A stretch of DNA of 64,000 bases from Candidatus Nanopelagicales bacterium (lineage in GTDB: Bacteria > Actinomycetota > Actinomycetes > S36-B12 > UBA5976), in contig JAGYJD010000004.1 in the NCBI GenBank assembly GCA_018402365.1, forward strand, positions 23,507-87,506, given 5' to 3'. The notes below the pieces were generated by a model, which saw only the letters and a program-made list of their open reading frames with translations, was not told where the DNA came from and made no database searches. The position numbers were made by a program, and so were the translations under genes. The first letter of the stretch is position 1. The number at the start of each line of letters is the position of its first letter. Below, piece by piece: positions 21,001 through 32,736 of the stretch.

Positions 21001-22612
21001 TCCCTGGATTGCAAAAACTCGCTTTTCCACGATAGGAGTGGGATTAATTTCACCTCCCCCTCACCATGACATCTATTCGATTGAAGATTTAGCTCAACTA
21101 ATTCACGATCTGAAAAATGCTAATAATCAGGCAAGAATTCATGTAAAACTGGTTGCCGAGGTAGGAGTGGGAACTGTTGCCGCAGGAGTTTCAAAAGCTC
21201 ATGCTGATGTAGTTTTAATTTCGGGTCATGATGGTGGCACCGGAGCTAGTCCACTAACTTCTTTAAAGCACGCTGGTGCACCTTGGGAATTAGGTTTAGC
21301 AGAAACACAGCAAACTTTGATGCTGAATAATTTACGAGATCGAATTGTGGTTCAAGCTGACGGTCAACTCAAAACCGGTAGGGACGTAGTAATTGCAGCA
21401 TTATTAGGAGCTGAAGAGTTTGGATTTGCGACCGCTCCATTGGTGGTAATGGGTTGCATCATGATGCGGGTTTGCCATTTAGATACTTGTCCGGTGGGAA
21501 TCGCTACGCAAAACCCACTTTTGCGAGAAAAGTTTAACGGACAAGTGGACCACGTAGTTAATTTCTTTAATTTTATCGGGCAAGAAGTTAGGGAGTATCT
21601 AGCTGCGCTTGGCTTTAAGAGTCTGGATGAGGCAGTGGGACAGGTTGAGTATTTAGATAGTAAAAATGCTGTCTCTCACTTCAAGGCAAAAGGTTTAGAC
21701 CTAGCGCCAATTTTGCAAGCACCTAGCGAATACCAAGGCGCGCGGAGGTGCATCCAAAAGCAGGATCACGGTTTAGAAAAAGCGCTGGATAATGAGTTGA
21801 TCGAGGTCTGCCAGAAAGCGATCAAAAATCAAGAAGTAGTTAGAGCTCAATTTGAGATTTTTAACTTCAATAGAACAGTTGGAACAATGCTGGGTAGTGA
21901 AGTTACTAGGCATCACCCCAATGGATTGCCAGATGGAACTATTGATTTAACCTTTACCGGCAGTGCGGGACAGTCTTTTGGTGCTTTTGTTCCCAAAGGT
22001 ATAACGCTCCGCCTGGAAGGTGACGCCAACGACTATTTGGGCAAGGGACTTTCTGGCGGAACCTTAATCGTGAGACCTGATCGCACAAGCAAATTTGTAG
22101 CAGAAGAAAACACTATTGCTGGAAACGTGATCGGGTACGGAGCAACAACTGGTGAAATCTTTATTCGTGGACAAGTGGGCGAACGTTTCTGTGTGAGAAA
22201 CTCTGGCGCTATGGCCATTGTTGAAGGAATTGGCGACCATGGTTGTGAGTATATGACTGGCGGACGGGTAATTGTGCTTGGTAAAACTGGAAGAAATTTT
22301 GGTGCTGGAATGAGCGGAGGAATCGCTTATTTATTAGACGTTGATGAATTTGCAGTAAATCTTGAGATGGTTGATATTGAACAACCGGAGGCCGCAGATA
22401 TTGAATTTTTAAGAACGCAATTAAAGCGCTTCAACGAAGAGACCGAGTCAGAACCAGCTAAAAAAATGCTTGCGGTTTCAGATACTGAACTAGGTCAAAG
22501 GTTTGCAAAAATAATGCCAAAAGATTACAAGCGCGTGCTGAATGCACAGCGGGCAGCAGAGATTTCTGGCGAAGATCCAGTAAAAGCAATTATGGAGGCA
22601 GCGCGTGGGTGA
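18083..22612 (+). CDS. gltB: glutamate synthase (NADPH) large subunit
   Basis: Makes glutamate from glutamine and 2-oxoglutarate with GltD. The 1509-residue protein has a short propeptide and then Cys23 in [12 protein letters not shown], the N-terminal nucleophile of the glutaminase domain. The FMN/synthase domain follows. The 3Fe-4S cysteines are in the C-x5-C-x4-C stretch [19 protein letters not shown]-terminal GXGXG beta-helix domain completes the protein. TTG start with TAGGAG 7 nt upstream. The ATG/GTG of gltD overlaps the 3' end by 8 nt. Confidence 0.97.
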   Translation: MAFPLGLPNAIGLYNPAEEKDACGVAMVATLNKVATHEIVKNGILALKNLEHRGASGAEVETGDGAGILIQLPDEFLRAVVDFELPSEGHYAVGMAFLPQDHKKILEVKEAMSKVAEVEDLKILGYRKVPVDPSGLGKTAVAVMPNFEMVFIASKQNDSQITLDRKVFPFRKIIERENEIYFASLSARTLVYKGMLTTGQLDAFFIDLRDTRVKSKIALVHARFSTNTFPSWPLAHPYRFIAHNGEINTVKGNRNWMQARESRISSSFLPGEIERCFPIITKEMSDSASFDEVLELLHLAGRSLPHAVLMMIPEAWENNPEMDLEKKAFYEFHSTFMEPWDGPACVTFTDGDLAGAVLDRNGLRPGRFWVTDDGIVVLASESGVLPDLAKNVIRKGRLQPGKMFLVDTVNGRIIEDEEIKRELAQAEPYQDWVKAGIVHLEDLPDREHIEHTRSSVVRRQQTFGYTEEELRLILSPMAQSGLEALGSMGSDTPIAALSEKPRLLFDYFSQLFAQVTNPPLDAIREEIVTSLSSALGPEGNLLSPSAEHANQVVLPFPVIDNDELAKLLHINKDGKRAQFAATKISGLYYVNGAGAALEKRLNEIFDEVDRHIAAGKTLLILSDRDSDMDHAPIPSLLLTAAVHHHLIRTKKRTQIGLLVEAGDVREVHHVALLIGYGAAAVNPYLAMETVEILAKQGRLVTVPPEKAVRNLVKALGKGVLKVMSKMGVSTVASYRGAQIFEAIGLSNELIDKYFTGTTSRLGGVGIEVIAQETTARHDVAYPPNGISQSHRELTIGGEYQYRREGEPHLFDPETIFRLQHSTSSGRQEIFKEYSQRVDDQAKRLMTIRGLLELKTGVRPAIDIEEVEPVSEIVKRFSTGAMSYGSISLEAHETLAMAMNRLGARSNTGEGGEDSERFYPKPGEDSKRSAIKQVASGRFGVTSEYLVNADDIQIKMAQGAKPGEGGQLPGHKVYPWIAKTRFSTIGVGLISPPPHHDIYSIEDLAQLIHDLKNANNQARIHVKLVAEVGVGTVAAGVSKAHADVVLISGHDGGTGASPLTSLKHAGAPWELGLAETQQTLMLNNLRDRIVVQADGQLKTGRDVVIAALLGAEEFGFATAPLVVMGCIMMRVCHLDTCPVGIATQNPLLREKFNGQVDHVVNFFNFIGQEVREYLAALGFKSLDEAVGQVEYLDSKNAVSHFKAKGLDLAPILQAPSEYQGARRCIQKQDHGLEKALDNELIEVCQKAIKNQEVVRAQFEIFNFNRTVGTMLGSEVTRHHPNGLPDGTIDLTFTGSAGQSFGAFVPKGITLRLEGDANDYLGKGLSGGTLIVRPDRTSKFVAEENTIAGNVIGYGATTGEIFIRGQVGERFCVRNSGAMAIVEGIGDHGCEYMTGGRVIVLGKTGRNFGAGMSGGIAYLLDVDEFAVNLEMVDIEQPEAADIEFLRTQLKRFNEETESEPAKKMLAVSDTELGQRFAKIMPKDYKRVLNAQRAAEISGEDPVKAIMEAARG

Positions 22613-24062
22613 TCCAAGAGGATTTATTACCAATAAACGAGAGACCCCTAAAAGACGTCCAGTTGATTTGAGACTTCTCGATTGGAAAGAGGTCTATGAA
22701 CCATTCGATCCTGCCGAATTAAAAAAGCAAGCAGGTCGCTGCATGGATTGCGGAATTCCTTTTTGCCATAACGGCTGTCCACTTGGTAACTTAATTCCTG
22801 AATGGAATGATCTGGTTTATCGGGACGCTTGGGCCGAAGCTAGTGATCGGCTGCATGCCACTAATAATTTTCCGGAATTTACCGGTAGATTGTGTCCGGC
22901 ACCTTGCGAAACTGCTTGTGTGGTGGCAATTAATAGTGATGCAGTAACAATAAAACAAGTTGAAGTAGAGATTTCAGATCGCGCGTTTCGCGATGGTTAT
23001 ATAAAACCACTACCGCCAGAGAGATTGAGCGGTAAGACGGTTGCAGTTGTTGGTTCTGGTCCTGCCGGATTAGCAGTGGCCCAGCAATTGGCCCGAGTCG
23101 GCCACACTGTTGCAGTCTATGAAAAATCTGATGCACCGGGTGGATTATTGCGCTACGGAATTCCCGAATTCAAAATGGAAAAAAAGCATTTAGATTTGAG
23201 ATTGGAACAATTAAAAGCCGAAGGAGTTAGATTTCGTTGCGGAATTGAACTAGGTGTGGATATCTCTTTGTCAGATTTAATGCAGCGCTACGACTCTGTG
23301 GTGTTAGCTATCGGCTCCACTATTTGGCGAGATTTGGACATAAGCGGACGCGAGCTAAAAGGTATATATCAAGCCATGGAGTATCTACCATTCGCGAATC
23401 AAGTTGCTAATGGATCCTTAGAGAAAAGTCCAATTGATGTAGCTGGAAAAGACGTAGTGATTATTGGTGGCGGGGATACCGGAGCGGATTGCCTTGGCAC
23501 GGTACATCGCCAGAAAGCAGCAAAGGTGACTCAATTAGAAATTATGCCAGAGCCAACACTTGAGCGAAGTGAAAATCAACCATGGCCCACTTACCCCACA
23601 ATCTTTAGAATCTCTAGCGCCCATGAAGAAGGCGGGGAGCGACTCTACTCCGTCAACACTCAAAAATTTATTGGTTCCGACGGAAGGGTAACTGGTTTAG
23701 AGCTTAGTGAAGTTGAATTTAAAAACGGAACTTTTCAATCGGTGGCTGGTACCACAACGATATTGAAAGCTGATTATGTTTTTCTGGCAATGGGTTTTAC
23801 AGGACCTGACGTGAAATGGCTGAATTCAGATATTGAAGTGGAACTAGATCAACGCGGCAACATAGCGCGCGATGATAAATTTCAAACCAATCAAGAGGGT
23901 GTATTTGTTTGTGGCGACGCTGGAAGAGGACAATCTCTCATCGTTTGGGCAATTGCAGAGGGTCGCTCATGTGCAAGAGCAGTTGATGAGTACTTAATGG
24001 GATCATCCCAATTACCATCACCCATTACGCCCACGGATCGACCATTGATGCTGACTCGATGA
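22605..24062 (+). CDS. gltD: glutamate synthase small subunit
   Basis: NADPH-oxidising partner of GltB, passing electrons through FAD and Fe-S clusters. The 485-residue protein has N-terminal cysteine clusters ([16 protein letters not shown] and [11 protein letters not shown]) for two 4Fe-4S centres, a FAD-binding GSGPAG motif and an NADPH-binding GGGDTGADC motif. The C-terminal [17 protein letters not shown] is typical. GTG start overlaps gltB. Confidence 0.97.
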   Translation: MGDPRGFITNKRETPKRRPVDLRLLDWKEVYEPFDPAELKKQAGRCMDCGIPFCHNGCPLGNLIPEWNDLVYRDAWAEASDRLHATNNFPEFTGRLCPAPCETACVVAINSDAVTIKQVEVEISDRAFRDGYIKPLPPERLSGKTVAVVGSGPAGLAVAQQLARVGHTVAVYEKSDAPGGLLRYGIPEFKMEKKHLDLRLEQLKAEGVRFRCGIELGVDISLSDLMQRYDSVVLAIGSTIWRDLDISGRELKGIYQAMEYLPFANQVANGSLEKSPIDVAGKDVVIIGGGDTGADCLGTVHRQKAAKVTQLEIMPEPTLERSENQPWPTYPTIFRISSAHEEGGERLYSVNTQKFIGSDGRVTGLELSEVEFKNGTFQSVAGTTTILKADYVFLAMGFTGPDVKWLNSDIEVELDQRGNIARDDKFQTNQEGVFVCGDAGRGQSLIVWAIAEGRSCARAVDEYLMGSSQLPSPITPTDRPLMLTR

Positions 24063-24071
24063 GTCACGTCT

Positions 24072-24077
24072 TAGAAT
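24072..24077 (+). promoter_or_regulatory. candidate -10 box for a leaderless pyk
   Basis: TAGAAT ends 6 nt before the GTG start of pyk at 24084 with no Shine-Dalgarno sequence in between. The gap after gltD is only 21 nt, so pyk may also be co-transcribed. Confidence 0.4.
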
Positions 24078-24083
24078 ATCCTC

Positions 24084-25511
24084 GTGCGTAGAGCAAAAAT
24101 TGTAGCAACTTTAGGCCCCGCCACCGATGATGAAACTGTGTTAGTTGGGCTTATCAATGCGGGAATGAATGTAGCCAGACTCAACATGAGTCACGGTGAC
24201 ATTAGCGATCACCAAAGACGATTGGGATCGATTCGTAAAATATCTGAAAAACTAAATAAACCAGTGGCGGTGCTTGCTGATTTGCAAGGACCAAAAATCC
24301 GAGTGGGTAGATTCAAAAACGGAAGCGAGAATTTGCAAGAGGGAGCGACTTTCTCGGTAACGATAAAAGAAATCGAAGGTACTAGTGAAATAGTCTCGAC
24401 CACTTATGGCGGTTTGATTGCTGATGTTTCTATTGGTGACGATTTACTGATTGATGATGGGCGAATTAAGTTAACTGTAAAGAACAAAACCATTGACACC
24501 TTGGAGTGCTTAGTAATCGAGGGAGGTGTTATTTCAAATAACAAGGGCTTGAATTTACCAGGAGTTTTGGTGGGCGTCCCGGCATTGAGCGAAAAAGATG
24601 AAATAGATCTCAAGTGGGCTTTGCAAAATGAGGTGGACTGGATCGCACTATCTTTTGTTAGAACGGGCAAAGATATTGAACGGGTGCAAGAGATTATGCG
24701 TGAAACTAACACTTGGGTACCCACAATTGCAAAAATAGAAAAACCACAAGCGGTTGAAAATTTGGATGAAATTTTAGAAAAATTTGATGGAATCATGATC
24801 GCCCGTGGGGATCTTGGGGTTGAACTTCCACTTGAAATGGTGCCCCTTGTTCAAAAAGATGCCATCACTCGCGCTCGTAACGCGGGCAAGCCGGTAATTG
24901 TGGCAACTCAGTTACTTGACTCGATGATAAGTGCCTCTAGACCTACCCGAGCTGAAGCTAGCGACGTAGCAAATGCGATTTTGGATGGTGCCGATGCATT
25001 GATGCTGTCAGGTGAAACGAGCGTAGGAGTAAATCCGGTGCTGGTGGTGTCGACCATGGCAAAAGTGATAGAGCATGTTGAGAGCGAAGCCTTAGATAAG
25101 TTAATTAAATTAGAACCACAAACTCGAGTCTCAGTTGCCAGAGCCTTGACCGCTTCGGCAATTGTGGTGGGTGAATTTATCGGAGCGAAATACCTAGTTG
25201 CTTTTAGTGAAACCGGAAGAAGTGCTCGACTGATGGCAAGACATCGCTCAAAGATTCCAATTCTCACCTACACACCCCTACCAAAAGTCTTAAGGCAACT
25301 TTCACTAATTTGGGGAGTAACCGCATATTTAGTTGGGGTAGTGCATCACACCGATGAAATGGTTGACTTAGTTGATCGCGATTTATTGGCCCGGGGATAT
25401 GCGAAAGAAGAAGAATTGGTTGTGATTGTGGCTGGAGTGCCACCTGGAATCCCTGGTACCACCAACGGTATGCGGGTCCACAAAGTTGGGTTCGGTTCGA
25501 AAGAGGGTTAG
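24084..25511 (+). CDS. pyk: pyruvate kinase
   Basis: Converts PEP and ADP to pyruvate and ATP. It is 475 residues. The barrel starts with AKIVATLGPAT and has NVARLNMSHG; the substrate-binding signature includes IAKIEKPQAVENLDEI, and IMIARGDLGVELP carries metal-binding residues. The C-terminal allosteric domain is present. GTG start, with no clear SD. Confidence 0.97.
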   Translation: MRRAKIVATLGPATDDETVLVGLINAGMNVARLNMSHGDISDHQRRLGSIRKISEKLNKPVAVLADLQGPKIRVGRFKNGSENLQEGATFSVTIKEIEGTSEIVSTTYGGLIADVSIGDDLLIDDGRIKLTVKNKTIDTLECLVIEGGVISNNKGLNLPGVLVGVPALSEKDEIDLKWALQNEVDWIALSFVRTGKDIERVQEIMRETNTWVPTIAKIEKPQAVENLDEILEKFDGIMIARGDLGVELPLEMVPLVQKDAITRARNAGKPVIVATQLLDSMISASRPTRAEASDVANAILDGADALMLSGETSVGVNPVLVVSTMAKVIEHVESEALDKLIKLEPQTRVSVARALTASAIVVGEFIGAKYLVAFSETGRSARLMARHRSKIPILTYTPLPKVLRQLSLIWGVTAYLVGVVHHTDEMVDLVDRDLLARGYAKEEELVVIVAGVPPGIPGTTNGMRVHKVGFGSKEG

Positions 25512-25546
25512 TAATACCCTTGTGTTAAAGTTTGAAAAGTAAGACA

Positions 25547-25581
25547 TCCTTTAAGTTCGTCCTGTGAGGCGAAGAAGGAGG
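25547..25581 (+). promoter_or_regulatory. PyrR-binding RNA element overlapping the pyrR ribosome binding site
   Basis: The leader has the conserved PyrR recognition shape. A lower stem TCCTT (25547-25551) pairs with AAGGA (25575-25579), and an upper stem TTCG/CGAA encloses CCTGTGAGG. The right arm of the lower stem is part of the Shine-Dalgarno AAGGAGG for pyrR (GTG at 25586). As in other actinobacteria, UMP-bound PyrR is expected to stabilise the stem and block translation; no intrinsic terminator is seen. Confidence 0.8.
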
Positions 25582-25585
25582 TCGA

Positions 25586-26116
25586 GTGAAAACTCACCTT
25601 GCGTTAGAAAGTCCCGATATTTCTCGGGCAATTGTTCGCATCGCACATGAAATTTTAGAAAATAACAAAGGCTCAGAAAACCTTCTTATTCTTGGTATCC
25701 CCTCTGGCGGAGTACCTTTGGCAAATCGAATAGCAAAAAAAATCTCAGAAATAGAAAACCGCGACGTTAAGTGCGGGGTACTAGATATCACGCTCTATCG
25801 AGACGATGTGAGATTAAGACCGGCGCGAACTCCTCAAGAAACTCAAATACCTAACAATAAAGTCGATGCCATGATCGTGGTTTTAGTTGACGATGTGCTT
25901 TTCTCAGGTAGAACCATTAGGGCAGCGTTAGATGCACTCACCGCACTTGGAAGACCAAAAAAAGTTCAGCTGGCGGTGTTAATTGATCGCGGGCATAGAG
26001 AATTACCTATCAGACCAGATTATGTCGGAAAAAATTTGCCAACTTCGCAAGAGCAATCAATCAATGTAAAGCTAAGTGAAATTGATGGGATTGACGAAGT
26101 CGAGGTGACATCTTGA
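25586..26116 (+). CDS. pyrR: PyrR, pyrimidine operon regulator / UPRTase-like
   Basis: RNA-binding regulator with a phosphoribosyltransferase fold; it senses UMP/UTP and binds the leader just upstream, and many homologues also have uracil phosphoribosyltransferase activity. The 176-residue length is normal. The PRPP-binding loop is [17 protein letters not shown], and [17 protein letters not shown] is family-typical. The gene overlaps pyrB by 4 nt and heads the UMP operon. Confidence 0.97.
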   Translation: MKTHLALESPDISRAIVRIAHEILENNKGSENLLILGIPSGGVPLANRIAKKISEIENRDVKCGVLDITLYRDDVRLRPARTPQETQIPNNKVDAMIVVLVDDVLFSGRTIRAALDALTALGRPKKVQLAVLIDRGHRELPIRPDYVGKNLPTSQEQSINVKLSEIDGIDEVEVTS

Positions 26117-27045
26117 AACACCTTTACAGCATCAATAATTTGTCGAAATCTGAAGCAATTTCGATCCTAGACACTGCAAAAAGTATGGCAGAAGTTGGTG
26201 GCAAAGCTGTCAAAAAACTACCCACTTTGCTAGGTAGGACAGTTGTAAATTTATTTTTTGAAGATTCAACCCGAACTAGAATTTCTTTTGAAGCAGCAGC
26301 CAAAAGGCTCAGTGCAGATGTTATTACTTTTAGCGCTAAAGGCTCTAGCGTCTCTAAGGGTGAAAATTTAAAAGATACTGCCCAAACCCTGGAAGCAATC
26401 GGCGCGGACGCGGTAGTAATTCGGCATTGGGCGAGTGGTGCAGCTGAAACTTTAGCGCAATCGAATTGGATTAATGCCAAAGTAATAAATGCTGGCGACG
26501 GTACTCATGAGCACCCAACCCAGGCACTTTTAGACGCCTTCACCTTGCGAGAAAGTTTGGCCCCGAATCAAAAGGATTTATCGGGTTTAAAGATAGGCAT
26601 CGTAGGAGATATCTTGCACTCGCGAGTAGCGCGCAGCAATGTCTTACTTTTAAATTTATTAAATGCGCAATGTGTTCTCATCGCGCCACCTACCCTTCTT
26701 CCGATCGGGATCGAGAATTGGAATTGCCAATACTCCTACGATTTAGATTCACAGTTGGCTGAATTGGATGCGGTAATGATGTTGCGGGTGCAGCAAGAGC
26801 GGATGAACGCAGCATTCTTTCCGAGTACTCGTGAATATTCACGAGATTTTGGATTAAATTCCACTCGACTCTCGCAAATGAAACCACAATCTCTAGTACT
26901 ACATCCTGGACCCATGAATAGGGGAATGGAAATTACTGCCGAGGTCGCTGACAGCAATCAGTCAGTAATTCGTTCACAAGTCACAAACGGAGTAAGTGTG
27001 AGGATGAGTGTTTTGTACCATTTACTAAGCGGGGATGCAGCGTGA
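26113..27045 (+). CDS. pyrB: aspartate carbamoyltransferase catalytic subunit
   Basis: Condenses carbamoyl phosphate with aspartate. The 310-residue protein has the carbamoyl-phosphate motif [18 protein letters not shown] and the [12 protein letters not shown] motif. No pyrI regulatory chain is present, as expected outside enterobacteria. The TTG start overlaps pyrR, and pyrC overlaps its 3' end by 4 nt. It is not an ornithine transcarbamoylase, judged from operon context and the MLRVQQERM element typical of PyrB. Confidence 0.96.
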   Translation: MKHLYSINNLSKSEAISILDTAKSMAEVGGKAVKKLPTLLGRTVVNLFFEDSTRTRISFEAAAKRLSADVITFSAKGSSVSKGENLKDTAQTLEAIGADAVVIRHWASGAAETLAQSNWINAKVINAGDGTHEHPTQALLDAFTLRESLAPNQKDLSGLKIGIVGDILHSRVARSNVLLLNLLNAQCVLIAPPTLLPIGIENWNCQYSYDLDSQLAELDAVMMLRVQQERMNAAFFPSTREYSRDFGLNSTRLSQMKPQSLVLHPGPMNRGMEITAEVADSNQSVIRSQVTNGVSVRMSVLYHLLSGDAA

Positions 27046-28325
27046 GTCTATTACTCTCAAAAGTTAATGTTTATGGCGAAGCAGCTAAAGATATTTTGGT
27101 AAACGGTGGTGAAATCGTAGAGATTAAATCACCAGGTGCAATAAGTAAAGCCGATAAAGTTTTAGATTGTACAAACAAAGTATTACTCCCAGGTTTAGTT
27201 GATTTACATACTCACTTGCGACAACCCGGACGAGAAGATGCGGAAACCATTCTGTCGGGTGCTCGTGCTGCTACACGTGGTGGTTACACCGCGGTTCATG
27301 CGATGGCGAATACCGATCCGGTGGCAGATAGCGCTGGAGTCGTAGAACAAGTTTTTGGCTTAGGTGAAGATACTCAATTAGTGTCGGTTTATCCGGTGGG
27401 CGCAGTCACGGTTGAATTAGCAGGGAAACAACTTGCAGAATTAAAAGCGATGGCAGATTCAAAAGCCCAGGTGCGAATTTTTAGCGATGACGGAAAATGC
27501 GTAGAGGATTCTGTCATCATGAGACGTGCTTTGGAGTACGTAAAAGCTTTTGACGGAGTCATTGCCCAACATGCTCAAGAGGGCCGCCTTACATTAAATG
27601 CACAAATGAATGAATCTGCACTTTCGTCAACCTTAGGTTTAACCGGATGGCCAAACGTTGCCGAAGAAGCGATAGTGGCTAGGGATATATTACTTTGTGA
27701 ATTAGTAAATTCTCGATTACATATCTGCCATGCCTCAACTCGGGGAACGGTTGAATTATTAAAACGGGCAAAAGAAAAAAAGATAAATGTAACAGCTGAG
27801 GTTACCCCGCATCATCTGTTGCTTGATGAAGAGTATGTAAAGGGTTATGACCCAGTATTTAAAGTTAATCCACCACTGAGGCATCTTGACGATGTGATTT
27901 CGTTGCGAAATGCTTTAGCTGAGGGAATCATCGATGTAGTGGCAACTGACCATGCACCACACCCTAAAGAAGATAAAGAAACCGAATGGGCTGCTGCTGC
28001 CTTTGGGATGTTAGGCCTTGAAAATGCCTTATCTGTGGTTTCTACCGTGATGGTGCATGGGCAGAACTTTTCATGGCGAGATGTGGCGCGAGTAATGAGC
28101 GAGAAACCGGCTGAGATCGGCAGAAAGCCAGAGCACGGTCAAAAAATTAGTGAGGGCGCTAGGGCAAACTTGTGTCTTGTAGATCCTGAGGTGGAATTTA
28201 TTGTTAATGCTGGTACGTCAGTTTCTTTGAGTCGAAATAATCCATATCAAGGAATGAAATTTAAAGGTAAACCTGTCGCGACAATTTTTAAAGGAAATTT
28301 GACATATCAAGAGGGTGGTAATTAG
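27042..28325 (+). CDS. pyrC: dihydroorotase
   Basis: Zinc amidohydrolase closing carbamoyl aspartate to dihydroorotate. The 427-residue type I enzyme has the metal-binding HTH in [13 protein letters not shown], other ligands in AQHAQE and HICHAST, and catalytic Asp in ATDHAPH. GTG start overlaps pyrB; the final base is shared with the carA start. Confidence 0.97.
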   Translation: MSLLLSKVNVYGEAAKDILVNGGEIVEIKSPGAISKADKVLDCTNKVLLPGLVDLHTHLRQPGREDAETILSGARAATRGGYTAVHAMANTDPVADSAGVVEQVFGLGEDTQLVSVYPVGAVTVELAGKQLAELKAMADSKAQVRIFSDDGKCVEDSVIMRRALEYVKAFDGVIAQHAQEGRLTLNAQMNESALSSTLGLTGWPNVAEEAIVARDILLCELVNSRLHICHASTRGTVELLKRAKEKKINVTAEVTPHHLLLDEEYVKGYDPVFKVNPPLRHLDDVISLRNALAEGIIDVVATDHAPHPKEDKETEWAAAAFGMLGLENALSVVSTVMVHGQNFSWRDVARVMSEKPAEIGRKPEHGQKISEGARANLCLVDPEVEFIVNAGTSVSLSRNNPYQGMKFKGKPVATIFKGNLTYQEGGN

Positions 28326-29458
28326 TGACTTCTTTTTTTGCTGGTGAAAAAAGTGCAAAATTTGTTTTAGAAGATGGGCGCTTTTTTGAAGGTCAAGAAT
28401 TTGGCGCAACTGGTGAAACATACGGAGAAGCCGTTTTTGCTACAGGCATGACTGGGTATCAAGAAACTTTAACTGATCCCTCTTATTACAAACAGATCGT
28501 AATCCAAACCGCACCTCATATTGGAAATACTGGGATCAATGACGAGGACGACGAGTCTGAGAAAATTTGGGTGGCCGGTTATGTAGTTAGAGATCCCTCG
28601 CGCATTGCTTCAAATTGGCGAAGCAACCGCTCGTTAGATGATGAATTAAAAAAACAGCAAATTATCGCGATTAGTTCTATCGACACTCGAGCTCTGACTA
28701 GACATTTAAGAGATAAGGGAGCTATGCGTGCTGGAATCTTTTCTGGTGAAAGCGCAAACATGCCGGTGGATGAATTGATAGCAAAAGTGAAAGCTGCTAG
28801 TGGTATGAAGGGGGCAAATTTAACAGATGCGGTTAGCATAAAAAAACCGTTTATAGTGCCGGCAGTTGGCGAGAAAAAATTTCAGGTTGCAGCAATTGAT
28901 TTAGGTATGAAGACAAATATTTTGAGACATTTAGCAAAGCGCGGCATCGAAACCCATGTTTTGCCTGCTAGTAGCTCTGCGGCCGAGGTCTTAGCTGCCG
29001 GTAAGGATGGAGTTTTTTTATCAAATGGTCCAGGGGACCCAGCAACTGCTAGTCATCTAGTTATGGTGACAAAGAAAATTTTAAGCGAAAAAAAACCTTT
29101 ATTTGGAATTTGTTTTGGAAATCAAATCTTAGGTAGAGCCTTGGGATTAGACACTTATAAATTAGTTTTTGGACATCGAGGTCAAAATCAACCAGTGATT
29201 GATACCGACACTGGCAAAGTTGAAATCACAACTCATAATCATGGTTTTGCTGTTAAAAGTGAAGAGGCAAAATTTAACACAGAATTTGGGGAAGGTGAGG
29301 TCACTCATCGCTGCTTGAATGATTCAGTAGTTGAAGGACTAAGAGTTAAGGAAGCGAAAGCCTTCAGTGTGCAGTACCACCCAGAAGCGGCTGCGGGGCC
29401 ACATGATGCAGATTATTTATTTGATCGATTTGTAGAATTAATGGAAGAGACGGTTTAA
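28325..29458 (+). CDS. carA: carbamoyl-phosphate synthase small subunit
   Basis: Glutaminase that supplies ammonia to CarB. The 377-residue protein has an N-terminal CarA domain ([15 protein letters not shown]) and a C-terminal class I amidotransferase. The nucleophile Cys is in [14 protein letters not shown], and the His/Glu pair is in [13 protein letters not shown]. It feeds both pyrimidine and arginine synthesis. The TAATG junction couples it to carB. Confidence 0.97.
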   Translation: MTSFFAGEKSAKFVLEDGRFFEGQEFGATGETYGEAVFATGMTGYQETLTDPSYYKQIVIQTAPHIGNTGINDEDDESEKIWVAGYVVRDPSRIASNWRSNRSLDDELKKQQIIAISSIDTRALTRHLRDKGAMRAGIFSGESANMPVDELIAKVKAASGMKGANLTDAVSIKKPFIVPAVGEKKFQVAAIDLGMKTNILRHLAKRGIETHVLPASSSAAEVLAAGKDGVFLSNGPGDPATASHLVMVTKKILSEKKPLFGICFGNQILGRALGLDTYKLVFGHRGQNQPVIDTDTGKVEITTHNHGFAVKSEEAKFNTEFGEGEVTHRCLNDSVVEGLRVKEAKAFSVQYHPEAAAGPHDADYLFDRFVELMEETV

Positions 29459-32400
29459 TGCCAAAACGTGATGACATCAAGTCGGTTTTAATTATTGGTT
29501 CTGGGCCGATCGTGATCGGTCAAGCTTGTGAATTTGATTATTCTGGAACTCAGGCATGTAAAGTTTTGAAACAAGAGGGCTTGCGAGTTATCTTGGTGAA
29601 TTCCAATCCCGCAACAATCATGACCGATCCACAGTTTGCTGACGCTACTTATGTTGAGCCAATCAATCCAGAAATCGTTGAAAAGATAATTGCTAAAGAA
29701 CGCCCGGATGCTTTGTTGGCAACCCTGGGGGGACAGACGGCGTTAAACACCGCGATGGCGCTTAATAAAAATGGTGTTTTAGAAAAATACAACGTTGAGT
29801 TAATCGGAGCTAATGTTTCAGCAATCGAATCCGGAGAAAATCGTGAGGTTTTTAAAACTCTCGTTAATAAAATTGGCGGAGAATCTGCAGCGAGCAAAAT
29901 ATGCCACAACTTAGAGGATGTTTTATTAGGTGCCAGCGAGCTCGGTTATCCGTTAGTGGTACGTCCTTCCTTTACTATGGGTGGCGCCGGTTCGGGATTT
30001 GCAAATAATGAAGATGAATTAATTAAAATTGCTTCAGCAGGACTAGCTGCCTCGCCCACTAGTGAAGTTTTGCTTGAAGAAAGTGTGATGGGTTGGAAAG
30101 AATATGAACTTGAATTAATGAGAGATCGAAATGACAACGTTGTGGTCATTTGCTCTATTGAAAATCTAGATCCGATGGGTGTTCATACCGGTGACTCGAT
30201 CACCGTAGCTCCCGCGGTGACCTTGACTGACCGTGAATATCAAGTAATGAGAGACATGGCAATCAAGGTAATTCGTGAAGTTGGCGTTGATACCGGCGGC
30301 TGCAACATCCAATTTGCCATAAATCCGCAAGACGGTCGGATGATTGTGATCGAGATGAATCCAAGAGTTTCGCGTTCAAGTGCTTTAGCCTCGAAAGCTA
30401 CAGGATTTCCGATTGCCAAAATAGCGGCTCGACTGGCTTTGGGTTACACGCTTGATGAGATACCAAATGACATAACAAAAATGACCCCTGCCTCATTTGA
30501 ACCGACCTTGGATTACATAGTGGTTAAAGTACCTAGGTTTGCTTTTGAAAAATTTCCCCAAGCAGATCCTGTGCTAACGACGCATATGAAGAGCGTGGGT
30601 GAGGCTATGGCGATAGGAAGAAACTTTACTGAAAGTTTACAAAAAGCCTTAAGAAGTCTTGAAAAGAAAGAAAGTATTTTTAGCTTTGAGGAAGAAGAGA
30701 CTGATGTAGCAGCATTGATTAAAAAGGCCATGATCCCAACCGATGGACGATTAAAAACTGTACAGAGGGCGCTGTTTCTCGGGGCAAGTATTGATCAAAT
30801 GTTTGAAGCAACAAAAATCGACCCTTGGTTTTTAGACCAAATTCAATTTATTAATGAAATTGCTAGGGAGATAAAGAATTTAGGTAAATTATCGGTTGAA
30901 ATGATTCAGTTTGCTAAGCGTCATGGTTTTAGTGATATGCAAATAGCAGCTATTTTAGACACGAGCGAGACGCAAGTACGTCAATTTAGGCATCAGAATA
31001 ATTTGCGTCCGGTCTTCAAAACTGTTGATACTTGCGCTGCTGAGTTTAAGGCCTACACCCCGTATCACTATTCCACTTGGGATGAAGAGAGTGAATTGGA
31101 AACGTCCGATCGCAAAAAGATTGTCATCTTAGGATCGGGTCCAAATCGTATCGGCCAAGGAATCGAATTTGATTATTCGTGTGTGCATGCGGCACAAACC
31201 TTGTCAGAAATTGGCTACGAAACAATCATGATCAACTGTAATCCGGAGACTGTTTCAACTGACTATGACACTTCTGACCGTTTATTTTTTGAGCCTTTAA
31301 CGTTAGAGGACGTGCTTGAAGTAATTCAAGCTGAATCTGCCTCAGGAGAGTTAGTAGGAGTCATCGTTCAGTTAGGTGGGCAAACTCCGCTGGGTTTAGC
31401 ACAAGGATTAAAGGACAATGGAGTAAAGATTCTGGGTACCGATCCATCCGCTATTCATGCGGCGGAGGATCGAGGAGCGTTCGGTGAAGTTCTCAAAAAG
31501 GCTGAGTTATTGGCTCCAGCACATTCAACTGCCCGAAGCTTTTTGGAAGCAAAAAAAATTGCTAAAGATATCGGATATCCCGTACTAGTTAGACCCTCTT
31601 ACGTACTAGGGGGACGCGGTATGGAAATTGTTTATGACGAAGAGATGTTAGAAGGCTTCATTGAGAAAGCAACTGCAATTGCTCCAGAACATCCAGTACT
31701 GGTTGATAGATTTTTGGACGACGCCTTAGAACTTGATGTAGACGCACTTTTTGATGGTGAGGAGCTTTTTATTGCAGGAATCATGGAACATATAGAAGAA
31801 GCGGGTGTTCATTCTGGAGACTCCGCCTGTGTGATCCCGCCAATCTCACTTTCAAGTCAAGACATTGAAAATATTGCGATGAGCACTTTTAAATTGGCGG
31901 TTGGAATCGGAGTAAAAGGATTAATGAACGTGCAATTTGCACTTCACGAAAAGCAGCTTTATGTGCTCGAAGCAAATCCGCGAGCTAGTAGGACGGTTCC
32001 GTTTGTGGCTAAAGCAACTGCTACGGCAGTGGCAAAAGCTGCCAGCCGAATTATGGCCGGAGAGAGCATCAAAGATTTACAAAAGGCAAATGTTTTGCCT
32101 CGCTTTGATGTAACTACCAAATTATCTAAAAGTCCGATTGCAGTTAAAGAGGCAGTCCTACCGTTTGGTCGCTTTCATGGCGTAGACACTGTTTTAGGTC
32201 CAGAAATGAAATCAACTGGTGAAGTTATGGGTATTGACCATAGTTTTGGAATGGCATTTGCAAAATCGCAAAGTGGCGCATATGCCAGTGGGTTACCAAC
32301 TAGTGGGTCAATCTTTGTTTCTGCTGCAGATCGCGACAAATTAGATATGAAAGATTCAATTAAAAATCTATCCGATTTAGGTTTTAAAGTTTATGCCACC

Positions 32401-32736
32401 AAAGGCACTGCTGAATTTTTGGAAAGTTATTCGATCAAATCAGAAGTTTTGAGAAAACATTATGAAGGTGAAGTGGCCGGACAGAAAACTACCATCCAAG
32501 CAATAAATGAAGGACTGATAGATCTAGTTATAAATACCCCATTTGGAGTGGGGCCGCGAGTTGATGGATATGAAATCAGAACTGCGGCCACAAATAAAGG
32601 CGTCCCAATCATCACTACAAGTCAAGGATTAAAAGCTGCAGCTATGGGGATAGTGGCATTACGAAATGACGGAATGCAGGTTGAAAGTTTGCAGTCGCAC
32701 GCTAGCACCATCGAAAAAGCGAGAGCCCTTCTCTAA
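29458..32736 (+). CDS. carB: carbamoyl-phosphate synthase large subunit
   Basis: Makes carbamoyl phosphate from bicarbonate, ammonia and two ATP. At 1092 residues it has the usual two homologous ATP-grasp halves, each starting with a VLIIGSGP or [14 protein letters not shown] type element. The C-terminal MGS-like allosteric domain contains [10 protein letters not shown] and [12 protein letters not shown]. It is full length and shares one base with pyrK. Confidence 0.98.
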   Translation: MPKRDDIKSVLIIGSGPIVIGQACEFDYSGTQACKVLKQEGLRVILVNSNPATIMTDPQFADATYVEPINPEIVEKIIAKERPDALLATLGGQTALNTAMALNKNGVLEKYNVELIGANVSAIESGENREVFKTLVNKIGGESAASKICHNLEDVLLGASELGYPLVVRPSFTMGGAGSGFANNEDELIKIASAGLAASPTSEVLLEESVMGWKEYELELMRDRNDNVVVICSIENLDPMGVHTGDSITVAPAVTLTDREYQVMRDMAIKVIREVGVDTGGCNIQFAINPQDGRMIVIEMNPRVSRSSALASKATGFPIAKIAARLALGYTLDEIPNDITKMTPASFEPTLDYIVVKVPRFAFEKFPQADPVLTTHMKSVGEAMAIGRNFTESLQKALRSLEKKESIFSFEEEETDVAALIKKAMIPTDGRLKTVQRALFLGASIDQMFEATKIDPWFLDQIQFINEIAREIKNLGKLSVEMIQFAKRHGFSDMQIAAILDTSETQVRQFRHQNNLRPVFKTVDTCAAEFKAYTPYHYSTWDEESELETSDRKKIVILGSGPNRIGQGIEFDYSCVHAAQTLSEIGYETIMINCNPETVSTDYDTSDRLFFEPLTLEDVLEVIQAESASGELVGVIVQLGGQTPLGLAQGLKDNGVKILGTDPSAIHAAEDRGAFGEVLKKAELLAPAHSTARSFLEAKKIAKDIGYPVLVRPSYVLGGRGMEIVYDEEMLEGFIEKATAIAPEHPVLVDRFLDDALELDVDALFDGEELFIAGIMEHIEEAGVHSGDSACVIPPISLSSQDIENIAMSTFKLAVGIGVKGLMNVQFALHEKQLYVLEANPRASRTVPFVAKATATAVAKAASRIMAGESIKDLQKANVLPRFDVTTKLSKSPIAVKEAVLPFGRFHGVDTVLGPEMKSTGEVMGIDHSFGMAFAKSQSGAYASGLPTSGSIFVSAADRDKLDMKDSIKNLSDLGFKVYATKGTAEFLESYSIKSEVLRKHYEGEVAGQKTTIQAINEGLIDLVINTPFGVGPRVDGYEIRTAATNKGVPIITTSQGLKAAAMGIVALRNDGMQVESLQSHASTIEKARALL

